From: Georgenia soli
GTDB taxonomy: Bacteria > Actinomycetota > Actinomycetes > Actinomycetales > Actinomycetaceae
Length of the DNA stretch: 64,000 bases
Assembly: GCF_002563695.1 (NCBI RefSeq)
Contig: NZ_PDJI01000004.1
Coordinates: 2,480,001-2,544,000, forward strand
Reading direction: 5' to 3'
Of the stretch, positions 15,790 to 24,514 are shown in pieces. Positions within the stretch are counted from its first letter, which is position 1; each line of letters begins with the position of its first letter. Below the pieces are notes generated by a model, which was given only the letters and a program-made list of their open reading frames with translations, did no database searches and was not told where the DNA came from. The position numbers and the translations under genes are program-made.

Positions 15790-16662
15790 ATGGTCGGCGT
15801 GCCAGCTGCCAGCCGCCCGCGGTCCGCGCCGTGGGTGCTGCGCACCCTCGGCGTCCTCCTGCTCCTCGTCGTCATCGCCGCGGGACTTCTCGTCGGGTCC
15901 CGGCCGCTGCCCGGCGGCCCGTCGCCCTCCCCGACGGCGGAGCCGGCCCCGACCGGTCCGTCGCCGTCGCCCTCCCCGACGGCCAGCCCCACCCACGCAC
16001 TGCCGCTGGCGGGTCTGCACGTGGTCCTCGACCCCGGCCACAACGGCGGGAACGCGGCGGCGCCGGCGGAGGTCAACGCCGCCGTCGGCGACGGGCGCGG
16101 CGGGACCAAGGCCTGCAACACGGTGGGCACGTCCACGCTCAGCGGGTACACGGAGCACGCGTTCACGTGGGACGTCGCCGTTCGCACGCAGGAGCTGCTC
16201 GAGGCGGACGGGGCGCAGGTCACGCTCACCCGGCAGGACGACGACAGTGTCGGGCCCTGCGTCGACGTGCGCGGCGGCACGGTCGGTGACGTGGACGCCG
16301 ACGTCCTGGTCTCCATCCACGCCAACGGCTCGGAGAACCCGGACGCTCGGGGCTACTTCGCGATCGTGTCGGAGCCGCCCCTCAACGACGCGCAGGGCGA
16401 GCCGTCGCGCGAGCTGGCCGCGGGACTGCTCACCGCGCTCGAGGAGGCGGGGTTCACACCGTCGGGCTCCTACGCCGGGGCGCTGAGCGAGCGCGCGGAC
16501 CTCGGCACGCTGAACTGGGCCGAGCGGCCGGCTGTGCTGCTGGAGCTCGCGGAGATGCGCAACGCCGAGGATGCCGCGCTCACCGAGAGCCCGGAGGGGC
16601 GGCAGCGCTACGCGGAGGCGGTAGCCGCCGGCCTGCGTGCGTGGGCGGCGGCCCGGGAGTAG
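15790..16662 (+). CDS. N-acetylmuramoyl-L-alanine amidase (Amidase_3)
   Basis: A 290-residue cell-wall hydrolase that cuts the amide between MurNAc and the peptide stem. Residues about 13-35 form an N-terminal membrane anchor or signal, followed by a Pro/Ser/Thr linker with PSPSPTASPT-type repeats that spans the wall. The catalytic domain shows the zinc ligands and general base of Amidase_3: His in VVLDPGHNGG, Glu in GYTEHAFTWD, His in VSIHANGS and Glu in LLELAEMRN. ATG 15790 follows GGAGGAG (15772-15778) with slightly long spacing. Role in cell separation or wall remodelling is the family expectation. Confidence 0.9.
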   Translation: MVGVPAASRPRSAPWVLRTLGVLLLLVVIAAGLLVGSRPLPGGPSPSPTAEPAPTGPSPSPSPTASPTHALPLAGLHVVLDPGHNGGNAAAPAEVNAAVGDGRGGTKACNTVGTSTLSGYTEHAFTWDVAVRTQELLEADGAQVTLTRQDDDSVGPCVDVRGGTVGDVDADVLVSIHANGSENPDARGYFAIVSEPPLNDAQGEPSRELAAGLLTALEEAGFTPSGSYAGALSERADLGTLNWAERPAVLLELAEMRNAEDAALTESPEGRQRYAEAVAAGLRAWAAARE

Positions 16663-16687
16663 GCCGGCGGGGACGGCGCGGGACCGG

Positions 16688-18352
16688 TCAGAACGTCTGG
16701 TAGCCCGCGCGGGCGACGGAGAACCCGCGGCCGGTCAGCGTGTTCCAGCACGTCATGCCGCTCTCCTCGCTCGTGCAGGCGAAGAAGCCCGACGTCGCGG
16801 ACTGGCCGTAGTCCAGGACACCGTCGGCGCCGCCGACGGGCTGGGAGCAGTCGGGTCCGGCGCCGGCGTCCCGGCTCACCGCCATCGTCGTCGGCCCGGA
16901 GCAGTCCTCCGGCTGCGGGAAGTCGTGCTCGCCGATGGTGCACCGAGCCGAGTCGCCGAGCTCGCAGGCGATGTTCTGCGACGGCGAGGCGAAGCTGGAC
17001 GTCTCCTGCGCCCCGGGCGGGGCGGCCCGGACGAGCTCGACCCAGCCGGTGCCCGCGTCGGTCACCGTGGTGCGCAGCGCCTCGGGGGCCGCGTCGTCGC
17101 CGGTGATGGCGGAGGCGACCGAGACCGCGTAGACGCTGTCGCACGACGCCTGCAGCTGCTGCAGGGTGGTGATGACGAGCTCGCCGGAAGCCGGATCGGC
17201 CCAGGCCCCGTCCGGGGCGGCCGTCTGCGCGAACTCGCCGAAGGTACCGGCGTCGGTGGCCGGGTCGGCGCAGGAGGTGGCCTCCGGCAGCCCGACGAGC
17301 GCGGCCCTGGCCGCCTCGCCGTTGTCCGCGGGACTGCTCTCGGCGGTCGCGGAGGCGCTGCTCTGCGCCTGTGCGGACGTGGCGCCCGGCCGTGGCGGCG
17401 CCTCGTCCTCCCCGCCGGAGAGCTGGAAGATCACGATCAGCACCAGGATCAGCGCGACCGCGGCGAGGATCGCGAGCGGCAGCCAGGACGGCCACTTCCG
17501 CCGCTCGCCGGGCGGCGCCGCCGCGACCGGGCGGCCGTGCGCGGGGGTGGTCGGGTGGTGGCCGCGGTCGCCGACCTTGCGGCGCGGTCCGTGCTGGTCG
17601 TGCGCGGTGGCCGGCTCGAGGACGTGCGCCGTGAAGTCGTCAGCAGGCTGCGACGCGGACTGCGCCGGGGTGCCCCGCGTCGGTGTCCAGGTGGGGACGA
17701 CGGGAGGCATCGCGGTGGTCGGGGCGTCGGGCTGTGCGGCGGTCGGCGGTTCGACCCGCTGCGTCGGGGCGAACGACGGCGGCGACTCCGTGCGGGCGGC
17801 GAGCTCGTCGGGGTCGCTGTAGACGGCCGTGGCCTCGGCGTCGTGGGGCCGGTCCTCTTCGGGGACCCGCTCGACTGGAGCCTGGCGGCGCTCGGCCAGG
17901 GGAACCCGCGGCACGACGACAGTGGGCGAGGGGTCGATGTCCGGGCCCTCGCGGAGCGGCTCGTCGGTGGGCTGCGCCGCGCTCATCGGCTGGGTCGCGT
18001 CGGCAGGCTGCACCGCGGCCGTCGGCTGGGTGGCCCCGGCGGGCCGGACCGGGTCGACCCGCTCCATCGGCTGCGTCGCGGGGTCCGCCGTCGGCGTCCC
18101 GGCGGACGGTGGCGGCACCGGTGCGGCCATGCCTGCCGCACCGCCGGCCGCGCGAGCTGCCCGCCGGGCCAGGGCGGCGTCGACGTCGGGCATGCGCAGC
18201 CTGCCCAGCCACTCGAGCAGCGCCGGGTAGGTCGAGGGGTTCTCGGCGATGATGGCGCGCAGCTCCGGGTGGTGCTGCGCGAGCTGCTGGAGGGTGGTCA
18301 ACGGCGTGCCGGGGTCGGCCGCCTGACGCTCCAGATCGTTCCCGCCGTCCAT
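16688..18352 (-). CDS. LRV-domain actinobacterial membrane protein, unknown function
   Basis: A 554-residue protein. Residues about 8-60 form a variant leucine-rich repeat unit (AADPGTPLTTLQQLAQHHPE, then LRAIIAENPSTYPALLEWL). A long Pro/Ala/Thr-rich disordered region follows (about 75-290, with many ATQP repeats), then a single transmembrane helix (about 295-320, LPLAILAAVALILVLIVI) after a basic RRKW cluster. The C-terminal extracytoplasmic domain contains several cysteines (CADP, CDSVY, CELGDSARC, CSGPT, CSQP, CTSEE, CWN), likely disulphide bonded. ATG 18352 has a clear GGAGG. A paralogue lies at 31468-32301. The pattern suggests a cytoplasmic sensor coupled to an external domain. Confidence 0.75.
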   Translation of the reverse strand: MDGGNDLERQAADPGTPLTTLQQLAQHHPELRAIIAENPSTYPALLEWLGRLRMPDVDAALARRAARAAGGAAGMAAPVPPPSAGTPTADPATQPMERVDPVRPAGATQPTAAVQPADATQPMSAAQPTDEPLREGPDIDPSPTVVVPRVPLAERRQAPVERVPEEDRPHDAEATAVYSDPDELAARTESPPSFAPTQRVEPPTAAQPDAPTTAMPPVVPTWTPTRGTPAQSASQPADDFTAHVLEPATAHDQHGPRRKVGDRGHHPTTPAHGRPVAAAPPGERRKWPSWLPLAILAAVALILVLIVIFQLSGGEDEAPPRPGATSAQAQSSASATAESSPADNGEAARAALVGLPEATSCADPATDAGTFGEFAQTAAPDGAWADPASGELVITTLQQLQASCDSVYAVSVASAITGDDAAPEALRTTVTDAGTGWVELVRAAPPGAQETSSFASPSQNIACELGDSARCTIGEHDFPQPEDCSGPTTMAVSRDAGAGPDCSQPVGGADGVLDYGQSATSGFFACTSEESGMTCWNTLTGRGFSVARAGYQTF

Positions 18353-18408
18353 TCTCACCTCCGCGATCCGACCCGACATTACACAGGGCGCGCACGCCGG
18401 TGCCCAAC

Positions 18409-18476
18409 GGGGTGGTGCGGGAGGCGCTGGCCAGCCTGGCGAGCGGGGTGGTGGGAGGCGCTGGCAGACGGGCGAG
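18409..18476. repeat. Imperfect tandem direct repeat of about 34 bp
   Basis: Copy 1 (18409-18444) and copy 2 (18445-18476) both read GGGGTGGTG, then GGAGGCGCTGG, then a variable stretch ending GGCGAGC. They lie between the response regulator stop and the LRV gene start and have no coding role that I can see. Confidence 0.6.
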
Positions 18477-18479
18477 CGG

Positions 18480-19127
18480 CTACCGCAGGCGACGGCGTGG
18501 TGCCGGGAGGAACCCGTCCTCGACGGCGCGCCGGTACAGGTCCACCTTGGTGGGGGCGTCACGGCCGTCCCGCGCGTACTTGACGCGGATCGAGCGCAGA
18601 TGCTCGATCACCGTGTGCTCGCTGATGCCCAGCGCGTGAGCCACCCGCACGGTCTTCTCGCCCGCCGCGTACAGCGACAGCACCTCCGCCTCGCGCGGCG
18701 AGAGGCCGGCGGAGTCGAGGTCGGGGTCGCCGTCGATGGCGGCGGCCCAGGTGGCCGAGGGCACGGTCTCGTCCTGGGTGGCGGCGAGCACGGCGTCCGC
18801 GATCGTCTCGACCGGCGCCGCCTTCTGGAGCACGCCGACGGCACCCGCCCCGGCGGCGAGCCGGATGGCGTGGGGGTCGTCGCCGGCGGTGAAGACGAGC
18901 ACGCGCATGCCGGCGGCCCGCAGGGCGCGCACGTTCTCGCCGGGGTGGGAGCTGTCCCCGAGCCGCAGGTCGAGGATGGCGACGTCGATCTCCTTGCCGA
19001 GGGCGAGGAGTCCTCCCACCGTGTCAGCGGAGGCGACAACCTCGCACGCGGGCTCACGCCCCAGTGCCACCTCGATGCCGAGCACCACCGACTGGTGGTC
19101 GTCCACGATCCCCACACGCACCGTCAC
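18480..19127 (-). CDS. LuxR/NarL-type response regulator
   Basis: A 215-residue two-component regulator. The receiver domain has the acidic pocket D9/D10 and the phosphoacceptor Asp53 in AILDLRLGDSS, with conserved Lys in the VLQKAAP loop. The C-terminal HTH (about 145-205) includes LSPREAEVLSLYAAGEKT and ISEHTVIEHLRSIRVKY. GTG 19127 is preceded by AGGAGGG at 9 nt. The likely cognate kinase is the gene at 20928-22127; the plus-strand lmeA-like gene separates them. The final tail PAPRRRLR is basic. Divergent from the lmeA-like gene by about 100 bp. Confidence 0.9.
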   Translation of the reverse strand: MTVRVGIVDDHQSVVLGIEVALGREPACEVVASADTVGGLLALGKEIDVAILDLRLGDSSHPGENVRALRAAGMRVLVFTAGDDPHAIRLAAGAGAVGVLQKAAPVETIADAVLAATQDETVPSATWAAAIDGDPDLDSAGLSPREAEVLSLYAAGEKTVRVAHALGISEHTVIEHLRSIRVKYARDGRDAPTKVDLYRRAVEDGFLPAPRRRLR

Positions 19128-19230
19128 GTTTTCGGTCCCTCCTAGCCCCCAATCACTTGATGTTTCCAGAATCGGAGGATTACCGCAGTGAATCGGGCGC
19201 CGAAGTTCCCGAGAACCTACGGTGGTCGTC

Positions 19231-19908
19231 ATGCGTCGTCTGATCGCCGTCCTCGTCGTGGCGGCCCTGCTCGTGGTGGCGGCCCTGGTCGTCGACCGGT
19301 TCCTGCACGCGAGCGCGGAGGAGAGGATCGCGGGCGAGCTCGGTGCGGCGGTGGACGTCACGGGGCAGCCGGACGTCACCGTCGAGGGCTTCCCGTTCCT
19401 CACCCAGCTCGCCGCCGGTGAGCTCGACAGCGTCCGCGCCCGCGCCGACGCGGTGACCACGGAGGGCGTCCGGCTCGTCGACGTCACCGCGCACGCTCGC
19501 GCGGTTACCGTGGAGACTCCCAGCACCGCCGGGCAGCTCGACCTGACCGGGACCCTGCCCGACGAGGCGCTGCAGCAGCTCGTCCGTGAGAAGGCGCCCG
19601 GCGTGACCGTCACCTCGGCCACGGACGGCGTCCACCTGACCACGACCGTCCTCGGGGTCGACCTCGCCCTCGTCGCCGAGCCGCGGGTCCAGGACGGCGG
19701 GATCGGCGTCCGGGTCGCACGCGTCGAGCTCGGCGGCGCGCAGGTCGACACCGAGGACCTCGCGCCCCTGGTGGGGGAGGACCTGCTCGACCTCGACCTG
19801 GAGGTGCCCGACCTACCGCTCGGGCTGACCCTCGTCGACGTCACGCCGCGCGACGGCGGGCTGCGGCTGTCGCTGACCGGTGAGGACGTGGTGCTCGCCG
19901 CCCCCTGA
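19231..19908 (+). CDS. LmeA-like (DUF2993) phospholipid-binding protein
   Basis: A 225-residue protein with an N-terminal signal/anchor (RRLIAVLVVAALLVVAALVV) and the DUF2993 fold: TVEGFPFLTQLAAGELDSVRA, typical of the family, then repeated beta strands. The mycobacterial member LmeA is a periplasmic lipid-binding protein needed for lipomannan maturation, so an envelope-lipid role is expected. ATG 19231 preferred; GTG 19222 is three codons upstream. Its last 96 bp overlap the 3' end of the convergent kinase-like gene, which is unusual. Location inside a two-component locus suggests the system monitors the envelope. Confidence 0.85.
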   Translation: MRRLIAVLVVAALLVVAALVVDRFLHASAEERIAGELGAAVDVTGQPDVTVEGFPFLTQLAAGELDSVRARADAVTTEGVRLVDVTAHARAVTVETPSTAGQLDLTGTLPDEALQQLVREKAPGVTVTSATDGVHLTTTVLGVDLALVAEPRVQDGGIGVRVARVELGGAQVDTEDLAPLVGEDLLDLDLEVPDLPLGLTLVDVTPRDGGLRLSLTGEDVVLAAP

Positions 19909-20931
19909 GCCGTTCCCGTCGGCGCGGTGCGCGGTGCCCGTGCTGTCGATCGTCGACCGTGAGGTGCCCTCCGTGGTCTCCACGACGACGGAGACCACGG
20001 CCGGCCGGCGGGGCGGAAGGATGCGGATGACCACCCGGCCCTCCCGGACCGCCTCCAGCATGCCGGGGAGCGGCGCGAGGACCGCCGCGGCGTCGGGCAC
20101 GGCGGCGAGTCCGCCGTCGTCCATGATCTCCACGACGACGCCCCGCAGTCGGGCCGCCCGGACGGCGGCGACGACAGCAGGGACGTCCAGCGCGGCCCCC
20201 CGGATCCGGTCGCGCAGCTCGGCCTCGAGGGCCGCCAGCCGACGACGTTCCTCCGGTCCCGGGACGTGCCCGGCGGCCAGCCGTTCCAGGGCCGGCCGCA
20301 CCATCCGCTCCAGCTCGGCGACGCGGCGGTTCCGCTCCGCGGCCTCGGCGAGCCGGGTTGCCTGGGCCGTCCACCGTGCCTCGGTGCGCGCGGCCACCGC
20401 GGCCGCCTGCCGGGTGGCCCGGTGCAGGACGGCACCACTCACCGTGCCGATGAGAAGCAGACTCAGGTGGGTGAGGAGCAGGTCGGGCAGGGCCTGCCAG
20501 TCCCGGTCGGTCGTGCCGACGCGGGCCAGGGTCGCGGCCAGCACACCCGCCATCCCGCACCACGCCGAGACGGGGTGCGCCCGGGTCGCGAGGAAGAACA
20601 GGACGAAGGAGCCGGCGCCGAGGTGCCAGGCGGCGTAGCCGGTGAGCCCCTCGGGCGGCAGCTCCCACGAGACGAGCACCGCCAGCACCCCGGGCACCAC
20701 GGCGAGCGTCGCCGTCACCGGCCGGGTGAGGTGGCGGTCCGGCAGGAGGGCGGCGGTCGCGGCCGCGGCGGCGAACAGCACCAGGCCGACGACGTGCGGC
20801 CACAGCAGGTTGGTGCCCGCCCGGGTGGTGGCCACGAGGAAGACGTTGCACGCGACGTAGGCGAGCACCACGGTCCACCCGGACGGCCCCCTCAGCCGGA
20901 GCTCGGGCACGACGTCCGGCACGCGGCTCAC
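19813..20931 (-). CDS. Kinase-like membrane protein partnered with a histidine kinase
   Basis: A 372-residue protein with about six N-terminal transmembrane helices (residues about 15-160), a coiled-coil segment (ATRQAAAVAARTEARW...RNRRVAELERMV) and a C-terminal domain reminiscent of a degenerate histidine-kinase ATPase (EIMDDGGLAAVPD), without a recognisable phosphoacceptor His or N-box. It starts with GTG overlapping the upstream kinase stop (GTGA). The C-terminal about 30 residues are encoded on the antisense strand of the lmeA-like gene; no earlier in-frame stop exists. Probably a pseudokinase or regulatory partner of the true kinase; no described family recognised. Confidence 0.7.
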   Translation of the reverse strand: MSRVPDVVPELRLRGPSGWTVVLAYVACNVFLVATTRAGTNLLWPHVVGLVLFAAAAATAALLPDRHLTRPVTATLAVVPGVLAVLVSWELPPEGLTGYAAWHLGAGSFVLFFLATRAHPVSAWCGMAGVLAATLARVGTTDRDWQALPDLLLTHLSLLLIGTVSGAVLHRATRQAAAVAARTEARWTAQATRLAEAAERNRRVAELERMVRPALERLAAGHVPGPEERRRLAALEAELRDRIRGAALDVPAVVAAVRAARLRGVVVEIMDDGGLAAVPDAAAVLAPLPGMLEAVREGRVVIRILPPRRPAVVSVVVETTEGTSRSTIDSTGTAHRADGNGSGGGEHHVLTGQRQPQPAVARRDVDEGQPER

Positions 20932-22127
20932 GCCCGCCACCCCAGGACCACCTCGGTGCCGGCCCCCGGCGCGGAGCGAACCTCGGCGTACCCGCCCGGC
21001 AGCCGGGACATGCGCCCGAGGATGCTGCCCCGCACGCCGAGGCGGGCGGCGGGGACGGCGCCGGGGTCGAACCCGGCTCCGTCGTCGTGCACACGGATCT
21101 CCGCCCACCCGGGCCGCACGGATACGGTGACGGTCCGCCTCGCGCCGGCGCCGGCGTGCCGCACGCTGTTGCGCAACGCCTCCGCGGCCGCGGCGACCAG
21201 CTTCACGGCGACCGCCTCGGGCACCTCGGCCGGCCGCACGTCGGCCTGCAGCTCGGCGCCCGCACCGACGACGGCGGCACGCACGTGCAGGCGCAGCACC
21301 AGCTCCTCCGCGGTGATCTCCCCGGTCGCGGCCGCGGGCTGGCGCAGCTCGTCGAGGTCGTCGAGCGCCCGCCGCGCCTCCAGGGCGACGGCGTCGGGCG
21401 GCACCGTGCCGGCCGAGCCCGCGAGCAGGGCGGCCAGCACGCCGTCGTGGACGACGGCGGCGAGCCGCTCCCGCTCCGCCGCGCGGGAGGCCGTGCGCGC
21501 CTCCGCGGCGGCCTGCGCGGCGTCCGCGGCCGCGGCGGCGTCGACGACCCGCGCGGTGCGCAGCATGATCCAGACGACGGCCACCAGGATCAGCCCCGCC
21601 GTCGCCGCGTACACGCCGTCCTGGGCGGCGACGAGCTCGTGGTCGCGGCCGGTGTCCCACCACCGGGCCACCCCCAGGAGGGTGCACGTCAGCAGCAGGT
21701 AGCCCACCGCCACGGACGGCCGCCACGCGAGCGCGGCAGCCGTCAGGGCGGCCCCGACAAAGCCCGTGAGCCAGGTGGTCTGGTCCCCGGGGTCCACCGA
21801 GCCGACCGGCATCAGCACCGGCACCGACGCCGTCACCACGAGGAAGGCCAGGGCCCAGGCTCCGGCGACCCTCCGCACCGCCGCGGCGGGCACACGGGCG
21901 AGCGGGCCCAGCGCCGCCAGGACCACCAGGCCGCCGACGAGAACCACGGCGGAGACCACCCACCACGGGGCGATGTCGTCGCGGTGCGTGGCGGGCAGGT
22001 GCACGACGGTCATCGAGAACGCGAGCCCCCCGACGCCGATGAGCCCGCCGACGACGTGGACGAGGTGGTCATGGCCGTGGTTCGGCCCGCTCCGCCCTCG
22101 CCGGCGCGCCTGCTCGTACAGCTCCAC
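20928..22127 (-). CDS. Sensor histidine kinase (HisKA_3-like, membrane)
   Basis: A 399-residue kinase with six to seven transmembrane helices (about residues 24-190), a short Ala-rich coiled coil, and a cytoplasmic kinase core. The phosphoacceptor is probably His227 in RLAAVVHDGVLAALL, close to the NarL-system dimerisation motif. The ATPase domain has the N-box EALRNSVRHA and G-box HDDGAGFDPG, then GVRGSILGRM. GTG 22127 is the start. It overlaps the kinase-like partner by 4 nt and probably signals to the LuxR-type response regulator 1.8 kb downstream. No extracytoplasmic sensor domain of size is visible, suggesting membrane-embedded sensing. Confidence 0.88.
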   Translation of the reverse strand: MELYEQARRRGRSGPNHGHDHLVHVVGGLIGVGGLAFSMTVVHLPATHRDDIAPWWVVSAVVLVGGLVVLAALGPLARVPAAAVRRVAGAWALAFLVVTASVPVLMPVGSVDPGDQTTWLTGFVGAALTAAALAWRPSVAVGYLLLTCTLLGVARWWDTGRDHELVAAQDGVYAATAGLILVAVVWIMLRTARVVDAAAAADAAQAAAEARTASRAAERERLAAVVHDGVLAALLAGSAGTVPPDAVALEARRALDDLDELRQPAAATGEITAEELVLRLHVRAAVVGAGAELQADVRPAEVPEAVAVKLVAAAAEALRNSVRHAGAGARRTVTVSVRPGWAEIRVHDDGAGFDPGAVPAARLGVRGSILGRMSRLPGGYAEVRSAPGAGTEVVLGWRA

Positions 22128-22193
22128 GTCGATGCTGCCTCCCGTCGTGGCCGACGGTACTGGGCCGGAGCCGTCCGTTGCAGGGGTCCGGGG

Positions 22194-24302
22194 TCAGGAT
22201 TCCGGCGTCGGCCGCTCCTCGCCGCCGACGGCGGAGCCGGGCACCTCCTGGGGCGTCTGCCCGGCCCGGGCGGCGAGCATGGCGTTGTAGGCGCGCAGCT
22301 CGGCGTCGTGGTCCCGGTCGGCGGCGCGGTCGGACCGGCGGGCGGCGCGGGTGTCGTCCTTCGCCCAGGCCACCGCCACCCCGATGGCGAGCGCGAGCGT
22401 CGGCAGCTCGCCGACGCCCCAGGTGATGGCGCCGCCCTTCTCCTGGTCCGCCAGGGCGTCGACGCCCCACGGCAGCCCCAGCCAGCCGAAGTAGTCGGCG
22501 GCGAGCAGGGAGGTCTGCGAGATGATCGAGATCCCGAAGAAGGCGTGGAAGCCCATCGTGGCCAGCAGCAGGAGCAGCCGCAGCGGGTAGGAGGGGCGCG
22601 CGGGGCCCGGGTCGATGCCGATGAGCGCGTTGGCGAAGAGGTACCCCGCCAGCGTGAAGTGCACGACCATGAGGATGTGCCCCACGTGGGTGGTCAGCGC
22701 GAGCTCGAACAGCGGCGTGTAGTAGAAGACCACGAGCGAGCCCGCGAAGTTGACGGCCGCGACCACGGGGTTGGAGAAGAAGCCCGCCACCCGCGAGTGC
22801 ACGAGCGCCAGCAGCCACTCCCGCGGACCGCGCGAGCCGTCCCGCCGGTGCGGCAGGGCCCGCACCGCGAGGGTGACCGGCGCGCCGAGCACCACGAAGA
22901 TCGGCACGACCATCGCGAGAAGCATGTGCTCGAGCATGTGCGCGCTGAACAGCACCGACCCGTAGACCGTCGGGCCCGCGTTCGTCACCCAGAAGAACAG
23001 CAGCAGCCCGGCCACCCAGGCGATCGTGCGGCCGGCCGGCCAGGTGTCGCCGCGGCGGCGCAGCCGCACCACCCAGGCGAGGTAGACGACGACGGCCGCC
23101 ACGGCGGCGAAGGCGAGCACCGGCTCGAGGCGCCACTGGGTCAGGTAGGTCAGTGGTGTGGGGTACGGCGGCACCGGGTTGCGCGTGATGAGGTACGTCG
23201 GGCTGGCGTCGGTGACCGGTTCCTGCGGCACCGGCGGGGCGGAGGAGCCGAGCGCGACGGCGACGCCGATCACCGCGCCCATCACCAGCACCTCGCCGCC
23301 CGCCAGGCGCCAGAAGGGCGCGCCGGGGCGTCGTCCGCCGTCGGAGCCTGCCCGGATCGCCGGGATGGTGGCGCGGCGGTGCGCCCAGCCGGCGACGCCG
23401 AGCGCGACGGTCAGCACGATCTTCGTCAGGAGCAGCCGGCCGTAGGGGTCCGTGACGAGGTCCGCCGGGGAGCCCAGCCGGATGAGGGAGTTGACGACCC
23501 CGGAGTAGGCCACCATGACGAAGCACCACAGGGCCGTGCGCGAGTACCGCTCGGCGGCGTCGGGCAGGTCCCGTCCCAGCCGTGCCGCCACGAGGCACAG
23601 GACCGTGAGCCCGCCCGCCCACACGCACACCGCCCCGACGTGCATCCACCAGGAGGAGACCGCGAGCTCGTGGCTGGCGGCGCCGGCGGCGTGGCCGGTC
23701 AGCGACAGCGGGACGAGCGCGACGAGGGCGAGCACCCCGGCCCAGGCGGCGGAGGTGTAGGAGGCGACGGCGGCGGCCGCCAGCGCCACCACCGCGGTGA
23801 GCACCGTGGACCACATGAGGTTGCGGCCCAGCTCGATGTCGGTGACGAACTGCTGGAGCTGGGCCCCGTACCCGGGGCCGCCGAGCGTGCCGAGCACGGA
23901 GGCGAGGGTGAGCACGAGGTGGGCGAGCTGGGCCAGCGCCCACACCACGGAGGCCAGGGCCCCCACCCGGGCGGCCCGGGCCCAGGCGCGTCCGTCGACG
24001 GCGGTGGCGCGGGAGGGGCGGGCGACGTGCCCGCGCGTGCGTGCACCGGGGCGCGGCGTGGCCGGGAGCACGAGCGCGCACAGCGCGAACGCGCCGACCG
24101 CGAGGGCCGCCGCGGAGTGCATGAGCACGGTGACCACCGGCAGGCCCCAGCGCACGAACGCGCCGGGGTCGAACAGCGGGGAGGGGGCGGCGGCGCCGGT
24201 GACGGCGAGCCCGGCGACCAGCGCCAGCAGGGCGGCCGGGAGGGCGCCGAGCGCCCATGCCCAGGTGCGGTCCGCGGGGGTGGTGGGGGTCGAGTCGGGC
24301 AC
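22194..24302 (-). CDS. CopD/CtaG fusion, copper transport and cytochrome oxidase assembly protein
   Basis: A 702-residue polytopic protein with about 15 hydrophobic helices. The N-terminal half is CopD-like (TGHAAGAASHELAVSSWWMHVGAVCVWAGGL, with His/Met-rich helices); the C-terminal half is the CtaG_Caa3 domain (FSAHMLEHMLLAMV, HVGHILMVVHF, ATMGFHAFFGI). Actinobacterial fusions of this type supply copper to the CuB/CuA centres of haem-copper oxidase. The C-terminal tail is soluble and acidic/basic mixed. GTG 24302 is the most likely start although its ribosome binding site is weak. No oxidase genes are nearby. Downstream of it lie the kinase genes on the same strand, 66 bp away. Confidence 0.88.
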   Translation of the reverse strand: MPDSTPTTPADRTWAWALGALPAALLALVAGLAVTGAAAPSPLFDPGAFVRWGLPVVTVLMHSAAALAVGAFALCALVLPATPRPGARTRGHVARPSRATAVDGRAWARAARVGALASVVWALAQLAHLVLTLASVLGTLGGPGYGAQLQQFVTDIELGRNLMWSTVLTAVVALAAAAVASYTSAAWAGVLALVALVPLSLTGHAAGAASHELAVSSWWMHVGAVCVWAGGLTVLCLVAARLGRDLPDAAERYSRTALWCFVMVAYSGVVNSLIRLGSPADLVTDPYGRLLLTKIVLTVALGVAGWAHRRATIPAIRAGSDGGRRPGAPFWRLAGGEVLVMGAVIGVAVALGSSAPPVPQEPVTDASPTYLITRNPVPPYPTPLTYLTQWRLEPVLAFAAVAAVVVYLAWVVRLRRRGDTWPAGRTIAWVAGLLLFFWVTNAGPTVYGSVLFSAHMLEHMLLAMVVPIFVVLGAPVTLAVRALPHRRDGSRGPREWLLALVHSRVAGFFSNPVVAAVNFAGSLVVFYYTPLFELALTTHVGHILMVVHFTLAGYLFANALIGIDPGPARPSYPLRLLLLLATMGFHAFFGISIISQTSLLAADYFGWLGLPWGVDALADQEKGGAITWGVGELPTLALAIGVAVAWAKDDTRAARRSDRAADRDHDAELRAYNAMLAARAGQTPQEVPGSAVGGEERPTPES

Positions 24303-24327
24303 CTCACCAGGGTAGGCGTGGCCCGAC

Positions 24328-24387
24328 CGCGGCTCGACACCGCGACCGCGGGTGGCCCACCGCCCGCGCTCGCGGTGTCGAGCCGCG
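24328..24387. repeat. REP-like palindrome upstream of the Bat operon
   Basis: CGCGGCTCGACACCGCGA (24328-24345) pairs perfectly with 24370-24387, an 18-bp stem. The central part (CCGCGGG, TGGCCCACC, CCCGCG) adds more pairing. A related palindrome lies at 33349-33392 and a 16-bp flanking word recurs at 6823-6838. It sits between divergent promoters, so it is not an obvious terminator. Confidence 0.6.
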
Positions 24388-24514
24388 CTCGCGCTCGCCC
24401 GCTCACGGCGCCGCCGGCGCGGCCGGGTGGGGAGTTCTGGCCGTGGCCGGTGCTGACGCCGCCGCGGCCCCGTGCCATACGCTCGACCAGTCACGAGGAG
24501 ACGGTGGGAGCACG

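Noticed and set aside
18409..18476. Direct repeats as att sites of an integrated element
   Set aside because: They are tandem, not flanking any insert, and no integrase or tRNA is adjacent.
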